From: Lichenifustis flavocetrariae
GTDB lineage: Bacteria > Pseudomonadota > Alphaproteobacteria > Rhizobiales > Beijerinckiaceae
DNA: 64,000 nucleotides
Assembly: GCF_026130545.1 (NCBI RefSeq)
Contig: NZ_JAMOIM010000022.1
Location: 1-64,000, forward strand
Reading direction: 5' to 3'
Under the pieces are notes generated by a model. That model was given only the letters and a program-made list of their open reading frames with translations, searched no databases and had not been told where the DNA came from. Numbering within the stretch: the stretch's first letter is position 1; each line of letters starts with the position of its first letter. Shown piece by piece: positions 25,621-34,419 of this stretch. The position numbers and the translations under genes are program-made.

Positions 25621-25893
25621 ATGTCTCTATCCAACAAGGTAATGTTCGTTTCGGGAGCCAATCGCGGGATCGGGGCGCCAATCGTGCGGGAGGCGCTCAA
25701 GGCTTCCGTCGCCAGGGTCTACGCGGCCGTCCCATCGCAGCTCGACATCACGGACCTGGCCTCGGTCGAAAGGGCGGTCGCGGCCGCGACCGACACCGAC
25801 GTGCTGGTCAACAATGCAGGGCGGGCCGTGCTGGCTGACTGGCTGTCCGTGTCGCAGGATGACGTCGAAGCCGATATGAACACCAACTTCCTG
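25621..25893 (+). pseudogene. SDR remnant, internally deleted and cut by an IS
   Basis: Frame from ATG 25621 starts MSLSNKVMFVSGANRGIGAP, the SDR cofactor motif, then jumps from ARVYAAVPSQLDIT to VLVNNAGRAV; about 15 residues normally found between VYAA and the D-x-T segment are missing. Homology ends at ADMNTNF near 25893, where ISL3-type sequence begins. The catalytic Ser-Tyr-Lys is absent. It was probably the target of the divergent TetR repressor. Confidence 0.78.
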
Positions 25894-26696
25894 AGACGCT
25901 CAGCTGTGCTGAGATGCGGCAATGTACCGGCTTCGAGCGCCGAAATGAGGTCAACCGGACCGTCGCCGACAGGCACAGGCGAGGCGCAAGCATCAAGGCG
26001 ATCGTTCGAACCACCGGTCTGTCGCGCCAAACGGTGCGCCGGATTTTGCGAGGAACGCGAGACGACATCTTTCGCACCCGCGAAAGCTCGCTGGATCGCT
26101 GGGCGGACCGGCTCGAGGCCGAGTGGGACGATGGTTGCCGCAAGGGCGCCGAACTGTGGCGCCGTTTGAAGGCGGCCGGCTTCGGGGGCAGTCAGCGGGT
26201 CGTCACGGAATGGACGACGCGAAGGCGCAGAGCGGTTTCCTTCTCGGCGCCAGCGAGCGTTGGTCCCGTCGCGGTGCCGTCGTCACGCATCGTGGCCCGC
26301 CTGCTGACGTGCGACCGCGATGTCAGATCGGCGGAAGCGCTCCGCATCAGGGTCGCGGTGGAGACGGCGTGCCCCGCTCTGGTCGCGGCCCGCACCATCC
26401 TCGACAGGTTCAAGACCATGGTCGCGTCCGGCAAGTCCGGCGATCTCGACCCGTGGCTTGCCGATGCTACTGGGACCGAGATGGCCTCTTACGCGAACGG
26501 CATCACGGCCGACCGCGCCGCCGTGTCGGCCGCCATCACAGGGTCGTGGTCTAATGGGCAGACTGAAGGTCAGGTCACCCGGCTCAAGCTCGTCGAACGA
26601 CAAATGTTTGGACGGGCCAAGGTCGATCTGCTGCGAGCCCGGCTCGTCCCGGCGGCTTAAATGACCACCGCCCTGCATCAAAATCGCGTCAGAGCC
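25894..26696 (+). mobile_element. ISL3-family insertion sequence, 5'-truncated
   Basis: The 248-codon frame 25914-26660 is the C-terminal part of an ISL3 transposase: a helix-turn-helix (GASIKAIVRTTGLSRQTVRR), then LDPWLADATGTEMASYANG, SWSNGQTEGQVTRLKLVERQ and MFGRAKVDLLRARL, the usual ISL3 ending. The N-terminal zinc finger and first catalytic part are missing. The right end is probably at about 26696 (GCGTCAGAGCC). No left inverted repeat was found. Confidence 0.75.
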
Positions 26697-26715
26697 GAAG
26701 TTAAGAGCCGTTTGA

Positions 26716-26816
26716 CAAATGACATGTCGGAAACCGGTGTTTGCTGGCCGACCCCCAACACGATACACCGCAAACCCATGATCACAAAAGAAAGTGAGCT
26801 ATACTGATGAGAATTT
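26716..26816 (+). mobile_element. IS5-family 3' end remnant
   Basis: About 100 bases matching, in opposite orientation, the 3' end of the IS5 copy at 42886-42990. Shared blocks include CAAACCCATGATCACAA and AGCTATACTGA, followed by AATTTCTGCAACC. No transposase coding sequence remains. It abuts the ISL3 end and lies just upstream of the next operon. Confidence 0.7.
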
Positions 26817-26847
26817 CTGCAACCCGCTAGACCGAAAAGAGACCGCG

Positions 26848-27144
26848 ATGTGCCTGGCTTGTAGCTTCCCCACCGCGGACGGCCATTGGAGCGATGCCGG
26901 GGCCGTCGCCGGGGGGCTCGGACCGGACCGCATGCTGGACCTGTTGCGGCGGCTGCTGGCCAACGAATCCCTGTCGATCCGACGCGTGGCCCCACGCGCG
27001 GGGTTTCTCGTGACGACGCCATCGGGGCGCGCGGCGCGCGCCACCACGATCGACGATGTCTGGCCGGTCGTCCAGCTGCTGACGGGCCGCACAATCGACC
27101 CGCTTCTGAGTGCGCCGCAGCGGTCGGACGGCGCAGGCCAGTGA
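26848..27144 (+). CDS. Small hypothetical protein coupled to CobW
   Basis: A 98-residue soluble protein starting MCLACSFPTADGHW, with an N-terminal CxxC and no recognised domain. An AAAGAGA site precedes ATG 26848. Its stop overlaps the GTG of the following CobW gene (GTGA), so the two are translationally coupled and likely work together. A role in metal handling is a guess from the CxxC and this coupling. Confidence 0.65.
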   Translation: MCLACSFPTADGHWSDAGAVAGGLGPDRMLDLLRRLLANESLSIRRVAPRAGFLVTTPSGRAARATTIDDVWPVVQLLTGRTIDPLLSAPQRSDGAGQ

Positions 27145-28076
27145 GGCGAAGCCGAGCGCGGCTGACCGTGCTGGGCGGCTTCCTCGGGGCCGGCAAGTCG
27201 ACCTGGCTGCGGCATCACCTCAGCTCCGGCGTATTCGACGGTGCCTGCGTGGTGGTCAACGAAGCCGCCGCCACGCCCATCGACGATCTGCTCCTCAGCG
27301 GGGCAGGACGCCTTGAGGTGGTGGCGGGAGGCTGCGCGTGCTGCGCGCGCAAGACCGAGTTGCTCGCGCTGATGCGGCAGGTCTGCGGCGAACCGGGGAG
27401 CGCAGTCGAGCGAATCGTCATCGAGACAAGCGGGCTCGCCGATCCGCAAGCGATCGTCCAGGCGATCCAGGACGATCCGTCCCTGGCGGGCGCGATCGAG
27501 ATCGGCGAGGTCGTGGTCCTGGTCGATGCGCGTCACGGGCTCGACGTGCTGCGCCGCGAGGCTTTGGCCCGCCGCCAGGTCGCCAGCGCCGACTGCCTGA
27601 TCCTCACCAAACTCGACGCGGTGGACGTGGCAACGACACAGCGATTGACGGCCTGTCTCGATTGGCTCAACCCGATGGCGTCACGGTTCGGCGCCGTCTT
27701 GGGCGCCGAGACCGCGCTGCCGCCGGACGACGGCGCCCTGGCGGCACAGATGCCCGACTGTATGGCCGACCAGGAAGGTGCGCCGCTACGGGCGGCGGAG
27801 GTCACGCTCAATGGCACGGACTGGTCGATGTTCAGCCTGTGGCTGTCAGCGCTCCTGCATGCGCGAAGGCCGGACATCGCCCGCGTGAAGGGCGTGATCG
27901 GCACCCCGGCGGGCCGATTGCTGGTGCAGGCCGTGCAGGGCGCCGTACATGCGGCCGCCATCCTGCCGGGGCCGCCCGCGACCGGCGACGGCACCATCGT
28001 CGTGATCGGCAGAGGTTTTGCGGGCGACGAACTCCAGCGCTCGTTCGAGCGCTTCAAAACGGCTTGCGGCGCTTGA
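27141..28076 (+). CDS. CobW/COG0523-family metal-chaperone GTPase
   Basis: A 311-residue G3E GTPase. P-loop GGFLGAGKST near residue 15, the family metal motif GCACC (CxCC) near residue 67, switch motif ETSGLADP near 95, and nucleotide-specificity LTKLD near 155. The CobW C-terminal domain occupies the last 100 residues. Such proteins insert Zn, Co or Fe into client enzymes. Upstream of a MetE-like zinc enzyme and near a metal amidohydrolase, either of which could be the client. GTG start overlaps the upstream gene. Confidence 0.87.
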   Translation: MRRSRARLTVLGGFLGAGKSTWLRHHLSSGVFDGACVVVNEAAATPIDDLLLSGAGRLEVVAGGCACCARKTELLALMRQVCGEPGSAVERIVIETSGLADPQAIVQAIQDDPSLAGAIEIGEVVVLVDARHGLDVLRREALARRQVASADCLILTKLDAVDVATTQRLTACLDWLNPMASRFGAVLGAETALPPDDGALAAQMPDCMADQEGAPLRAAEVTLNGTDWSMFSLWLSALLHARRPDIARVKGVIGTPAGRLLVQAVQGAVHAAAILPGPPATGDGTIVVIGRGFAGDELQRSFERFKTACGA

Positions 28077-28164
28077 TCTTCGGCCTTTACAGCGCCGCAG
28101 GCCTTTCGTACGCGATCAGCAAGACACCGCTGAAAGCAGCGATCGACCCCCGGGAGGACGACTG

Positions 28165-29355
28165 ATGAAAACCAGCACTGACGGCATTCTGACCACTCAC
28201 ACGGGCAGCCTCCCCCGCTCGAAAGCGCTGTCGTCGCTGCTGGTCAAGCGGGAACAGCGCAAGCCATTCGACGCGGAAGCGCTACGGACCGAAATCGAGC
28301 ACAATCTCGACGAGAACGTGAAGCGGCAGGCCGAGAACGGCATCACGGTCGGCAACGATGGCGAGACGCCGCGCGTCGGATTCTCGACCTACACGACCGA
28401 GCGGATGTCCGGTTTTGGTGGCGAGTCGGTTCGCAAACCGACGCTGGACGCGGTCAAGTTTCCCGGCTTCGCGGATTTCATGAAGCGCCAGATCGGCGTG
28501 GCAGACGATCTCGCGAAGGTGTGGAACGCGCCGCAAGCCGTCGGCAAACTGCACTACGACCCGACCCTGACCGAGGCCAAGGAAGAGTCGGTCGCGTTCC
28601 AGGACTCCCTAAAGCGCACGGGCACGAAGTTCGTCGAGACCTTCATGTCGGCGGCCTCCCCAGGCATCGTGTCGACCACCATGCTGCTGTCGCCCGACAA
28701 TCCCGAATACAAGACTGACGCAGACTATGTGATGGCGATCGCCCGCGAGCTGAAGCAGGAATACGAATACATCGTCAGCCAGGGCTACGTGCTGCAGCTC
28801 GATGCGCCCGATCTTGCGATGGAGCGGGTGATCATGTTCGGCGATCAGCCCCTCAACGTCTTCCTCGACCGTGTCGCGTTGCATATCGAAGCGATCAACG
28901 TCGCGGTCGCGAATATTCCGCGCGATCGGGTTCGCCTGCACGTCTGCTGGGGCAACTGGAACGGGCCGCATCAGGACGACGTCGATATGGCCGACCTGCT
29001 GCCGCTGCTCTACAAGGCGAAGGTGGGCGCGTTGTCGATCCCGGTCGGCAATCCCCGCCACGAGCACGAGATCGAGACGTTCCGGACCCTCCCGCTACCC
29101 AAGGAGATGATCCTGATTCCCGGCGTTATCGATGTGACAACCAACTATCTCGAGCATCCCGAGGTGGTGGCGAACCGCCTGTGTGCGGCGGTCGCGGCGG
29201 TGGGCGACAAGGAGCGGGTGATCGGCGGCACCGATTGCGGCTTCGGCACGTTCGCGAGCTACGAATTCATCGCCGAGGATATCGTCTGGGCGAAGCTGAA
29301 GACGCTGTCGGACGGCGCCGCCATCGCGACCAAACGCCTGTGGGGCCGTGCCTGA
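28165..29355 (+). CDS. MetE-like (cobalamin-independent methionine synthase C-terminal) protein
   Basis: A 396-residue protein of the single-barrel MetE/UROD-like superfamily. The zinc ligands expected of this family are visible: His-x-Cys in RLHVCWGNW (about residues 259-261) and Cys in IGGTDCGFGTF (about 358), with candidate acidic ligands between. It begins ILTTHTGSLPR, usual for the short MetE-like group that lacks the N-terminal domain. Such proteins act as thiol methyl- or alkyl-transferases, often in catabolic clusters, rather than in bulk methionine synthesis. GGGAGGA precedes ATG 28165. Substrate unknown. Confidence 0.85.
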   Translation: MKTSTDGILTTHTGSLPRSKALSSLLVKREQRKPFDAEALRTEIEHNLDENVKRQAENGITVGNDGETPRVGFSTYTTERMSGFGGESVRKPTLDAVKFPGFADFMKRQIGVADDLAKVWNAPQAVGKLHYDPTLTEAKEESVAFQDSLKRTGTKFVETFMSAASPGIVSTTMLLSPDNPEYKTDADYVMAIARELKQEYEYIVSQGYVLQLDAPDLAMERVIMFGDQPLNVFLDRVALHIEAINVAVANIPRDRVRLHVCWGNWNGPHQDDVDMADLLPLLYKAKVGALSIPVGNPRHEHEIETFRTLPLPKEMILIPGVIDVTTNYLEHPEVVANRLCAAVAAVGDKERVIGGTDCGFGTFASYEFIAEDIVWAKLKTLSDGAAIATKRLWGRA

Positions 29356-29415
29356 TATCAAACCGAGCAGCGCCTTCTCCCGGGCGGGAGGAGGCACTGA
29401 CTGCCGGGCCGATGA

Positions 29416-30186
29416 CTAGACGCCGAGTGAAAACCCCTCGTCCATCACCATGATGGCGCCGTGGACGGGCTTGCTGTCCTCGCACGCGAGGTAGAGCGCC
29501 ATGCGGGCGATCTCCTCGGGTTGCGAATAGGTCCGGCCGCTCGGCGTGCGGGCGGTCATCATGTCGAGAAAGCCGCGGTACTGCTCTTCGGTGCGCAGGT
29601 TTTCGTTCATGGGTGTGGCGGTGTTGCCCGGCGCGATGGCGTTGACGTGGACACCATCTCGGCCGAATTCGATCGCGAGCGAGCGCGTCAGCATGTTCAC
29701 CGCGGCCTTGCTGGCGCAGTAGGCGGCGTAATTGGCCAGCGCCATGGTCCCCAGCACCGACGAGATGTCGACGATCCAGCCGGTTTTCCGGGCACGCATT
29801 TCCGGCGCGATGGCCTCGATCGTGTTCCAGGTGCCTTTCACGTTGATGTCCATGACGCGCTCGAAGGCGTCCGGCTCGGTGCTTCCCGAGGGCGTGGGCG
29901 GGAAGACGCCGGCCGAGTTGACGAGGATGTCGATCGGTCCGTGTGCCGCCACGGCGGCCGCGACCGCGACCTTCACGGCATCGGCCTTGCGGACGTCGGC
30001 CGCGTAGGCCGAGGCCGATCCCCCCGCGTCGCGAATGGCTTGCGCCACGCGCTCCGCCTTGCCGAGATCGGTACTCGCCAGCACCGCGACGCTGGCGCCT
30101 TCCCGTGCGAAAAGCAGGGCTGTCTGTTCGCCGATGCCTTGCGAGCCTCCGGCGATGAATGCAACGCGACCTTCAAGCTTTCTCAT
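29416..30186 (-). CDS. SDR-family oxidoreductase
   Basis: A 256-residue short-chain dehydrogenase: GGSQGIGEQTALLFAREGAS, DILVNSAGVF, catalytic Ser in ISSVLG, YCASK Tyr-Lys, and MNENLRTEEQYRGF before a C-terminal MVMDEGFSLGV. Start at 30186 (MRKLEGRVAFIAGG) rather than 30246. It diverges from the amidohydrolase across a 250-bp region with two overlapping palindromes and converges on the MetE-like gene. A dehydrogenase step of the same pathway is plausible. Confidence 0.87.
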   Translation of the reverse strand: MRKLEGRVAFIAGGSQGIGEQTALLFAREGASVAVLASTDLGKAERVAQAIRDAGGSASAYAADVRKADAVKVAVAAAVAAHGPIDILVNSAGVFPPTPSGSTEPDAFERVMDINVKGTWNTIEAIAPEMRARKTGWIVDISSVLGTMALANYAAYCASKAAVNMLTRSLAIEFGRDGVHVNAIAPGNTATPMNENLRTEEQYRGFLDMMTARTPSGRTYSQPEEIARMALYLACEDSKPVHGAIMVMDEGFSLGV

Positions 30187-30308
30187 GGCGTTTCTCCCGT
30201 TTTTTGTCTTGAACCAGTCCACCGAACTGCGCCGCAACTCCATCACGAGCCATCACCCCAGCGCATGGAGGTCATTACGCCTCCTGATTTGACCGGGTTG
30301 GATCATGT

Positions 30309-30347
30309 GTTAGCGTTCCAAGGCTAACGTTTATGCCACAATAAACG
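30309..30347. promoter_or_regulatory. Two adjoining palindromes in the SDR/amidohydrolase divergent region
   Basis: GTTAGC-N8-GCTAAC (30309-30328) adjoins CGTTTAT-N6-ATAAACG (30328-30347), sharing one base. The region is AT-rich compared with its surroundings, as for a promoter. The regulator is unknown; no regulator gene is adjacent. Confidence 0.5.
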
Positions 30348-30439
30348 CAACAAAAAACAAGAGTAGCAACCAACGATAGGGATCCAATACTTCCTATCTT
30401 GAGGATTGCTTGCAAAAGTTGTCAAAAGGGGAACGCGAA

Positions 30440-31840
30440 ATGGATCGGACCATCATCCGAAATGCTATCGTGCTGTCGATGGATTCGACGATAGGTGAAC
30501 ATCTCGATTGCGACGTGTTGATCGAGGGCACCAAGATCGTCGCGGTCCAGCCCAATCTCGGCCCGGTCGATGCGCTCGAGATCGACGGTCGCGACTCGAT
30601 CGTTATGCCAGGCTTCGTCGATACGCATCGCCATACCTGGCAATGTCTGCTTCGCAATACTGCGACGGATTGGAGTCTCGCACAGTATTTCGGTGGTGTT
30701 CGCGGCGTGATGGGCGAGCTCTACACACCCGATGATATGTATGTGGCAAATTACATCGGCTCTCTCGAAGCCCTCGATGCCGGCATCACCACGATGGTGG
30801 ACTGGTCTCACAACAACAATTCGCCCGACCACGCCGATATGGCCATCAAAGGCTTGCGCGACGCTGGGTTGCGCGCCGTGTTCGGTTACGGCAATGCCAA
30901 TCGCGAATGGTTTCCCATCAGCAACCTGCCGACCGACTTCGCCGATGTGGCCCGGGTGCGCAAACAGCACTTCTCGTCCGACGATGGGCTGGTCACCATG
31001 GCGTTCGCGGCGCGCGGTCCGCAATTCGCCACGATGGAGCAGACCGAGATCGACTTCCGTCGGGCCCGCGCGCTTGACCTGCCGATTACGCTCCACGCCG
31101 GGGATGGCCTTTGGGGACTCGATCACCCGATCGACCAGCTCAACGCCAAGGGCCTCTTGGGGCCACGCACCACCTACGTGCATTGCTGCACGCTTAGCGA
31201 CCACGAGTTCAAGCTGATGGCCGAGTCGGGCGGCAGCGCCTCGTTGTCGGCCGAGGTGGAACTCAACATGGGGCACGGCAACCCCGCGACGCTAGGCTGC
31301 CTGAAGTACGGTCTGCGCCCGAGCATCTCGATCGACGTCTGCACCTCAGTCGGCGGTGATATGTTCACCCAGATTCGCGTGCTGATGGCGGCGAGCCGCG
31401 GTGTGGTCAACGCCGAGGCGCTGCGGGACCGCAAACTGCTCGACCCCGTCCCGCTGACGGCGCGCGACATGCTGGATTTCGCGACCCTGCAAGGCGCCAA
31501 GACCGCCAATCTCGATCACAGGACCGGTTCGCTGACGCCCGGCAAGGACGCCGATCTCATCATCCTCGACACCAATGCGCTGAACATGTTCCCGGTCAAC
31601 AACCCGGTCGGGGCCGTGGTGTCGGATGCCCATATCGGCAACATCGACTCGGTGTTCGTGCGCGGCCGTGCCGTCAAGCGGCATGGCAAGCTCGTGGACG
31701 TCGACATCAAGGCCCTGCGCCGTCGCATGGAATCGACGGTCGAAGGCCTGTTCGAACGGGCCGGGGTCGCGCGGGACGGTAATTGGCTGCCGAAACCCTA
31801 CGTGGGCGGCACGGACGCCGACGTGTCGGACATAGATTAG
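30440..31840 (+). CDS. Metal-dependent amidohydrolase (cytosine deaminase/chlorohydrolase-like)
   Basis: A 466-residue amidohydrolase-superfamily enzyme. Metal and catalytic residues: GFVDTHRHTWQ (His63, His65), LHAGDG (third His), YVHCCTLSD (fourth His) and SIDVCTSVG (Asp). A small beta-sandwich from N- and C-terminal parts ends with GKDADLIILDT. This is the branch that includes SsnA-, AtzA/TrzN- and guanine deaminase-like hydrolases acting on N-heterocycles. AAAAGGGG precedes ATG 30440. First gene of a six-gene catabolic/transport operon. Confidence 0.88.
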   Translation: MDRTIIRNAIVLSMDSTIGEHLDCDVLIEGTKIVAVQPNLGPVDALEIDGRDSIVMPGFVDTHRHTWQCLLRNTATDWSLAQYFGGVRGVMGELYTPDDMYVANYIGSLEALDAGITTMVDWSHNNNSPDHADMAIKGLRDAGLRAVFGYGNANREWFPISNLPTDFADVARVRKQHFSSDDGLVTMAFAARGPQFATMEQTEIDFRRARALDLPITLHAGDGLWGLDHPIDQLNAKGLLGPRTTYVHCCTLSDHEFKLMAESGGSASLSAEVELNMGHGNPATLGCLKYGLRPSISIDVCTSVGGDMFTQIRVLMAASRGVVNAEALRDRKLLDPVPLTARDMLDFATLQGAKTANLDHRTGSLTPGKDADLIILDTNALNMFPVNNPVGAVVSDAHIGNIDSVFVRGRAVKRHGKLVDVDIKALRRRMESTVEGLFERAGVARDGNWLPKPYVGGTDADVSDID

Positions 31841-31859
31841 GGCCGGGGAGCGCTCGACG

Positions 31860-32171
31860 ATGCCGCGCTACACCTACGAGTGCGCCGCTTGCGGCAGCTT
31901 TGACGAGAGCCGCCCCATGGCGGCTTACTCGGAGCCCTTCGCCTGTCCGCACTGCGGCGATCTCGCGCCGCGCGCGATGGCTGCGGCCCGGATCGGGGGA
32001 GGGGCCGCGCGGGCGCCCGCCGGGGCCGCCGCACCGTCGCGACGTCACAGCGCCGGGTGCGGCTGCTGTTCGCCGCGGCTGAGCGGCGCGATGCGGGCCG
32101 AGGCCGTTGCGGCAGGGGCGCCGCGGCGCGGTCCCGCGCCGACGGCCGGCTCCTTCCTCACGCGAGAATGA
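31860..32171 (+). CDS. FmdB-type zinc ribbon protein
   Basis: A 103-residue protein beginning MPRYTYECAACGSFDESRPM with CxxC pairs at residues 8/11 and 29/32, the single zinc ribbon of FmdB proteins. The remainder is Ala/Gly-rich with a GCGCC cluster and is probably disordered. FmdB-type proteins are often next to amidase and formamidase genes and are presumed regulatory. Sits between the amidohydrolase and the transporter; its stop overlaps the permease ATG (ATGA). Confidence 0.82.
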   Translation: MPRYTYECAACGSFDESRPMAAYSEPFACPHCGDLAPRAMAAARIGGGAARAPAGAAAPSRRHSAGCGCCSPRLSGAMRAEAVAAGAPRRGPAPTAGSFLTRE

Positions 32172-33208
32172 TGATGTCGGGCAACGGTCAGGCCGCGGCG
32201 TTGCGCGGGGTCGGCGGATGGCGCCGGGCGGTTCCGCCGCAATTCCTGATGATCGTGCCGGCCACCCTCCTGCTCTACGCGATCAGTCTCGTCGTGGCCC
32301 CCGGCAGCGTCGCGCCCAGTTCGCTCCTGACCGTGCTGTGCTTCGCGTCGATCCTGGCGCTCGCCGCGCTCGGGCAGACGCTGGTGATCCAGCAAGGCGG
32401 ACTCGATTTGAGCGTGCCGGGCGTGATCTCGCTTGCGGCCGTGCTTGTCACCAAATTTCCTGCCGGTGACAATGCCGTTCTGGCACTTTGGATCGCGGCC
32501 GCCCTGGCGAGCGGCCTTCTGTCCGGTCTGCTCTGCGGCGTCGCGATCACCCGGTTCCGGGTCACGCCACTCGTCGCGACGCTCGCGGTCAACGCGCTGC
32601 TTTACGGCACGGTCCTCTACCTCACCAAGGGCACCTCGACCGAGGCCGTCCCATCGGGGCTCGGCACCTTCGCGGTCGGGCGCACGATCGGCGTCCCCAA
32701 CCTCGCCTGGTTCGCGCTCGTCGTGGTGACGCTCGCCGAGGTCGTGGTGCGCGCGACCGTGATGGGCCGCCGGTTCGTCGCCGTCGGGGTGTCGGCCCGC
32801 GCCGCCCGCGCCGCCGCCCTTCCGGTCACAAGCACCAAGATCATAACGTATGGGGTTGCCGGGGTCGCCTACGCGCTGGCCGGTGTCCTGCTGGCAGGCT
32901 ACCTCGGGGTACCGAGTCTATTGGTTGGCCAGACTTACCTGCTGCCGACCATCACGGTGGTGGTGCTGGGTGGAACGTCGCTGACGGGCGGCGCGGGCAG
33001 CGTCGCCGCTACCGCGATCGGCGCGATCTTCCTGGTGCAGCTCCAACAGGTCATCATCGGCATGGGCGCCCCCACCTCGGCGCAGTTCATTATCCAGGCC
33101 GCCATCATCCTGCTTGGCATGGCATTGCGGGCTGTGCCATGGCGGATCGGCGCGGGAGGGCTGCGGGCGCGCGTCGCCGGCCAACGCGCGCTTCGTCCAG
33201 GGGGCTAG
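32168..33208 (+). CDS. Ribose-type ABC transporter permease
   Basis: A 346-residue RbsC-like permease with eight to ten hydrophobic helices. Typical segments: LAALGQTLVIQQGGLDLSVP near residue 70, FRVTPLVATLAVNALLYG, and VVVLGGTSLTGGAGSVAATA near 280. Start at 32168 gives an ATGA overlap with the FmdB gene. A second permease domain is provided by the fused gene 34420-36906, so the channel may be a heterodimer. Confidence 0.87.
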   Translation: MMMSGNGQAAALRGVGGWRRAVPPQFLMIVPATLLLYAISLVVAPGSVAPSSLLTVLCFASILALAALGQTLVIQQGGLDLSVPGVISLAAVLVTKFPAGDNAVLALWIAAALASGLLSGLLCGVAITRFRVTPLVATLAVNALLYGTVLYLTKGTSTEAVPSGLGTFAVGRTIGVPNLAWFALVVVTLAEVVVRATVMGRRFVAVGVSARAARAAALPVTSTKIITYGVAGVAYALAGVLLAGYLGVPSLLVGQTYLLPTITVVVLGGTSLTGGAGSVAATAIGAIFLVQLQQVIIGMGAPTSAQFIIQAAIILLGMALRAVPWRIGAGGLRARVAGQRALRPGG

Positions 33209-33287
33209 CGCAAGCACCGGAGCGGCCGCCGCATCGAACCACCACACTATAACGGCCGCAAAGGCCGAACCAGGGAAGGAAACACAC

Positions 33288-34400
33288 ATGATCTCCTCCA
33301 AGTCGAAACGCCTCATGATGGGCGCGGCCGCCGGTATGGTGCTGGCAGCCAACCTCACGCCGGGGCTCGCCGCCGAGGATGCCCAGGCGATCATCGCCAA
33401 CGCCGGCAAGACGACCGACACCTCGTTCTGCGGCACCAAGCCGATTACGCTCGGCGTGCATGATGGGTTCGGCATCAACGGGTGGTCTCGCGCCTCAATG
33501 GCGGCGGTCCGCTCGGAAGCCGCCAAATGCCCCAACGTCAAACAGGTGGCGCGCATCGGCCAAGGCGACCTGCAAAAGTCGATCGCGGACGTCAACGGCA
33601 TGGTGTCGGAGGGCATCGACGCGCTCGCGATCATTCCTGATTGGGGCAAGTCGCAACTGCCCTCGCTCCGCTCCGCCACCGAGGCTGGGGTCAAGACCGT
33701 GCCGTGGGGCGCCGATCCCGGCGGTCAGAAAGGCAGCGACTATGTCGATTATCTCGATTGGAACGAGCACGCGGCGGGCGTCGCCTGGGCCGAGTGGGTC
33801 GCCAAGGCCATCAAGGGCGACGGCAATGTGGTGTTCCTCGGTGGCCCGGCCGGCAACCCGGTGAGCGCGCACGCGCTGGCCGGCATCGTCGAGGCGTTCA
33901 AGAAATACCCCAAGATCACGCTGCTGACGGGTGACAAGGACTGGCCGGTGACCAATTGGGACGCGTCGCTGATCCAGCAGAACATCACCGCGCTGCTGGG
34001 CAAATACCCGAAGATCGACGCCGTGATCAACGACAGCGATGGCTTCGCGGCGCTGGGCGTGGTGCGCGCCTACCAAAGCGCCAACAAGCCGCTCGTGCCC
34101 CTCGCTTCGTTGGAAGCGAACGGGTTGGCTTGCGAATATCTGAAGCTCAAAGGTGTCAACGCGGGCTTCCAGATCGGTACCATCTCGGGCCGCAACTGGA
34201 TCGGGCGCGTCGCGGCCCGCAAGGCCATCGCGGCAGCCGAAGGGCTCTCTAACGACGAGCCCAACCGCTTTGACCTTGGCATCTACGAGGATTCGCTCGG
34301 TGGCCGCGCGCCGGTCTGCGATCCCGCGCAAGGGCCCGATGCCTTCACGTCGTCGGGCCTGAGCGCGAGCGACCTTGCCCAGTATGGCAAGGCCGAGTGA
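33288..34400 (+). CDS. Ribose-type ABC transporter substrate-binding protein
   Basis: A 370-residue periplasmic binding protein of the sugar-binding (RbsB-like) class. A signal peptide covers about residues 1-28 (MGAAAGMVLAANLTPGLAAE). Family segments include DVNGMVSEGIDALAIIPDWG and NDSDGFAALGVVRAYQSANK. The mature N-terminus has a paired Cys (FCGTK and EAAKCPN). Follows the permease by 79 bases and precedes the ATPase fusion by 19, all in one operon. Ligand unknown. Confidence 0.87.
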   Translation: MISSKSKRLMMGAAAGMVLAANLTPGLAAEDAQAIIANAGKTTDTSFCGTKPITLGVHDGFGINGWSRASMAAVRSEAAKCPNVKQVARIGQGDLQKSIADVNGMVSEGIDALAIIPDWGKSQLPSLRSATEAGVKTVPWGADPGGQKGSDYVDYLDWNEHAAGVAWAEWVAKAIKGDGNVVFLGGPAGNPVSAHALAGIVEAFKKYPKITLLTGDKDWPVTNWDASLIQQNITALLGKYPKIDAVINDSDGFAALGVVRAYQSANKPLVPLASLEANGLACEYLKLKGVNAGFQIGTISGRNWIGRVAARKAIAAAEGLSNDEPNRFDLGIYEDSLGGRAPVCDPAQGPDAFTSSGLSASDLAQYGKAE

Positions 34401-34419
34401 GCCACGGGAGCTGGTCCGC

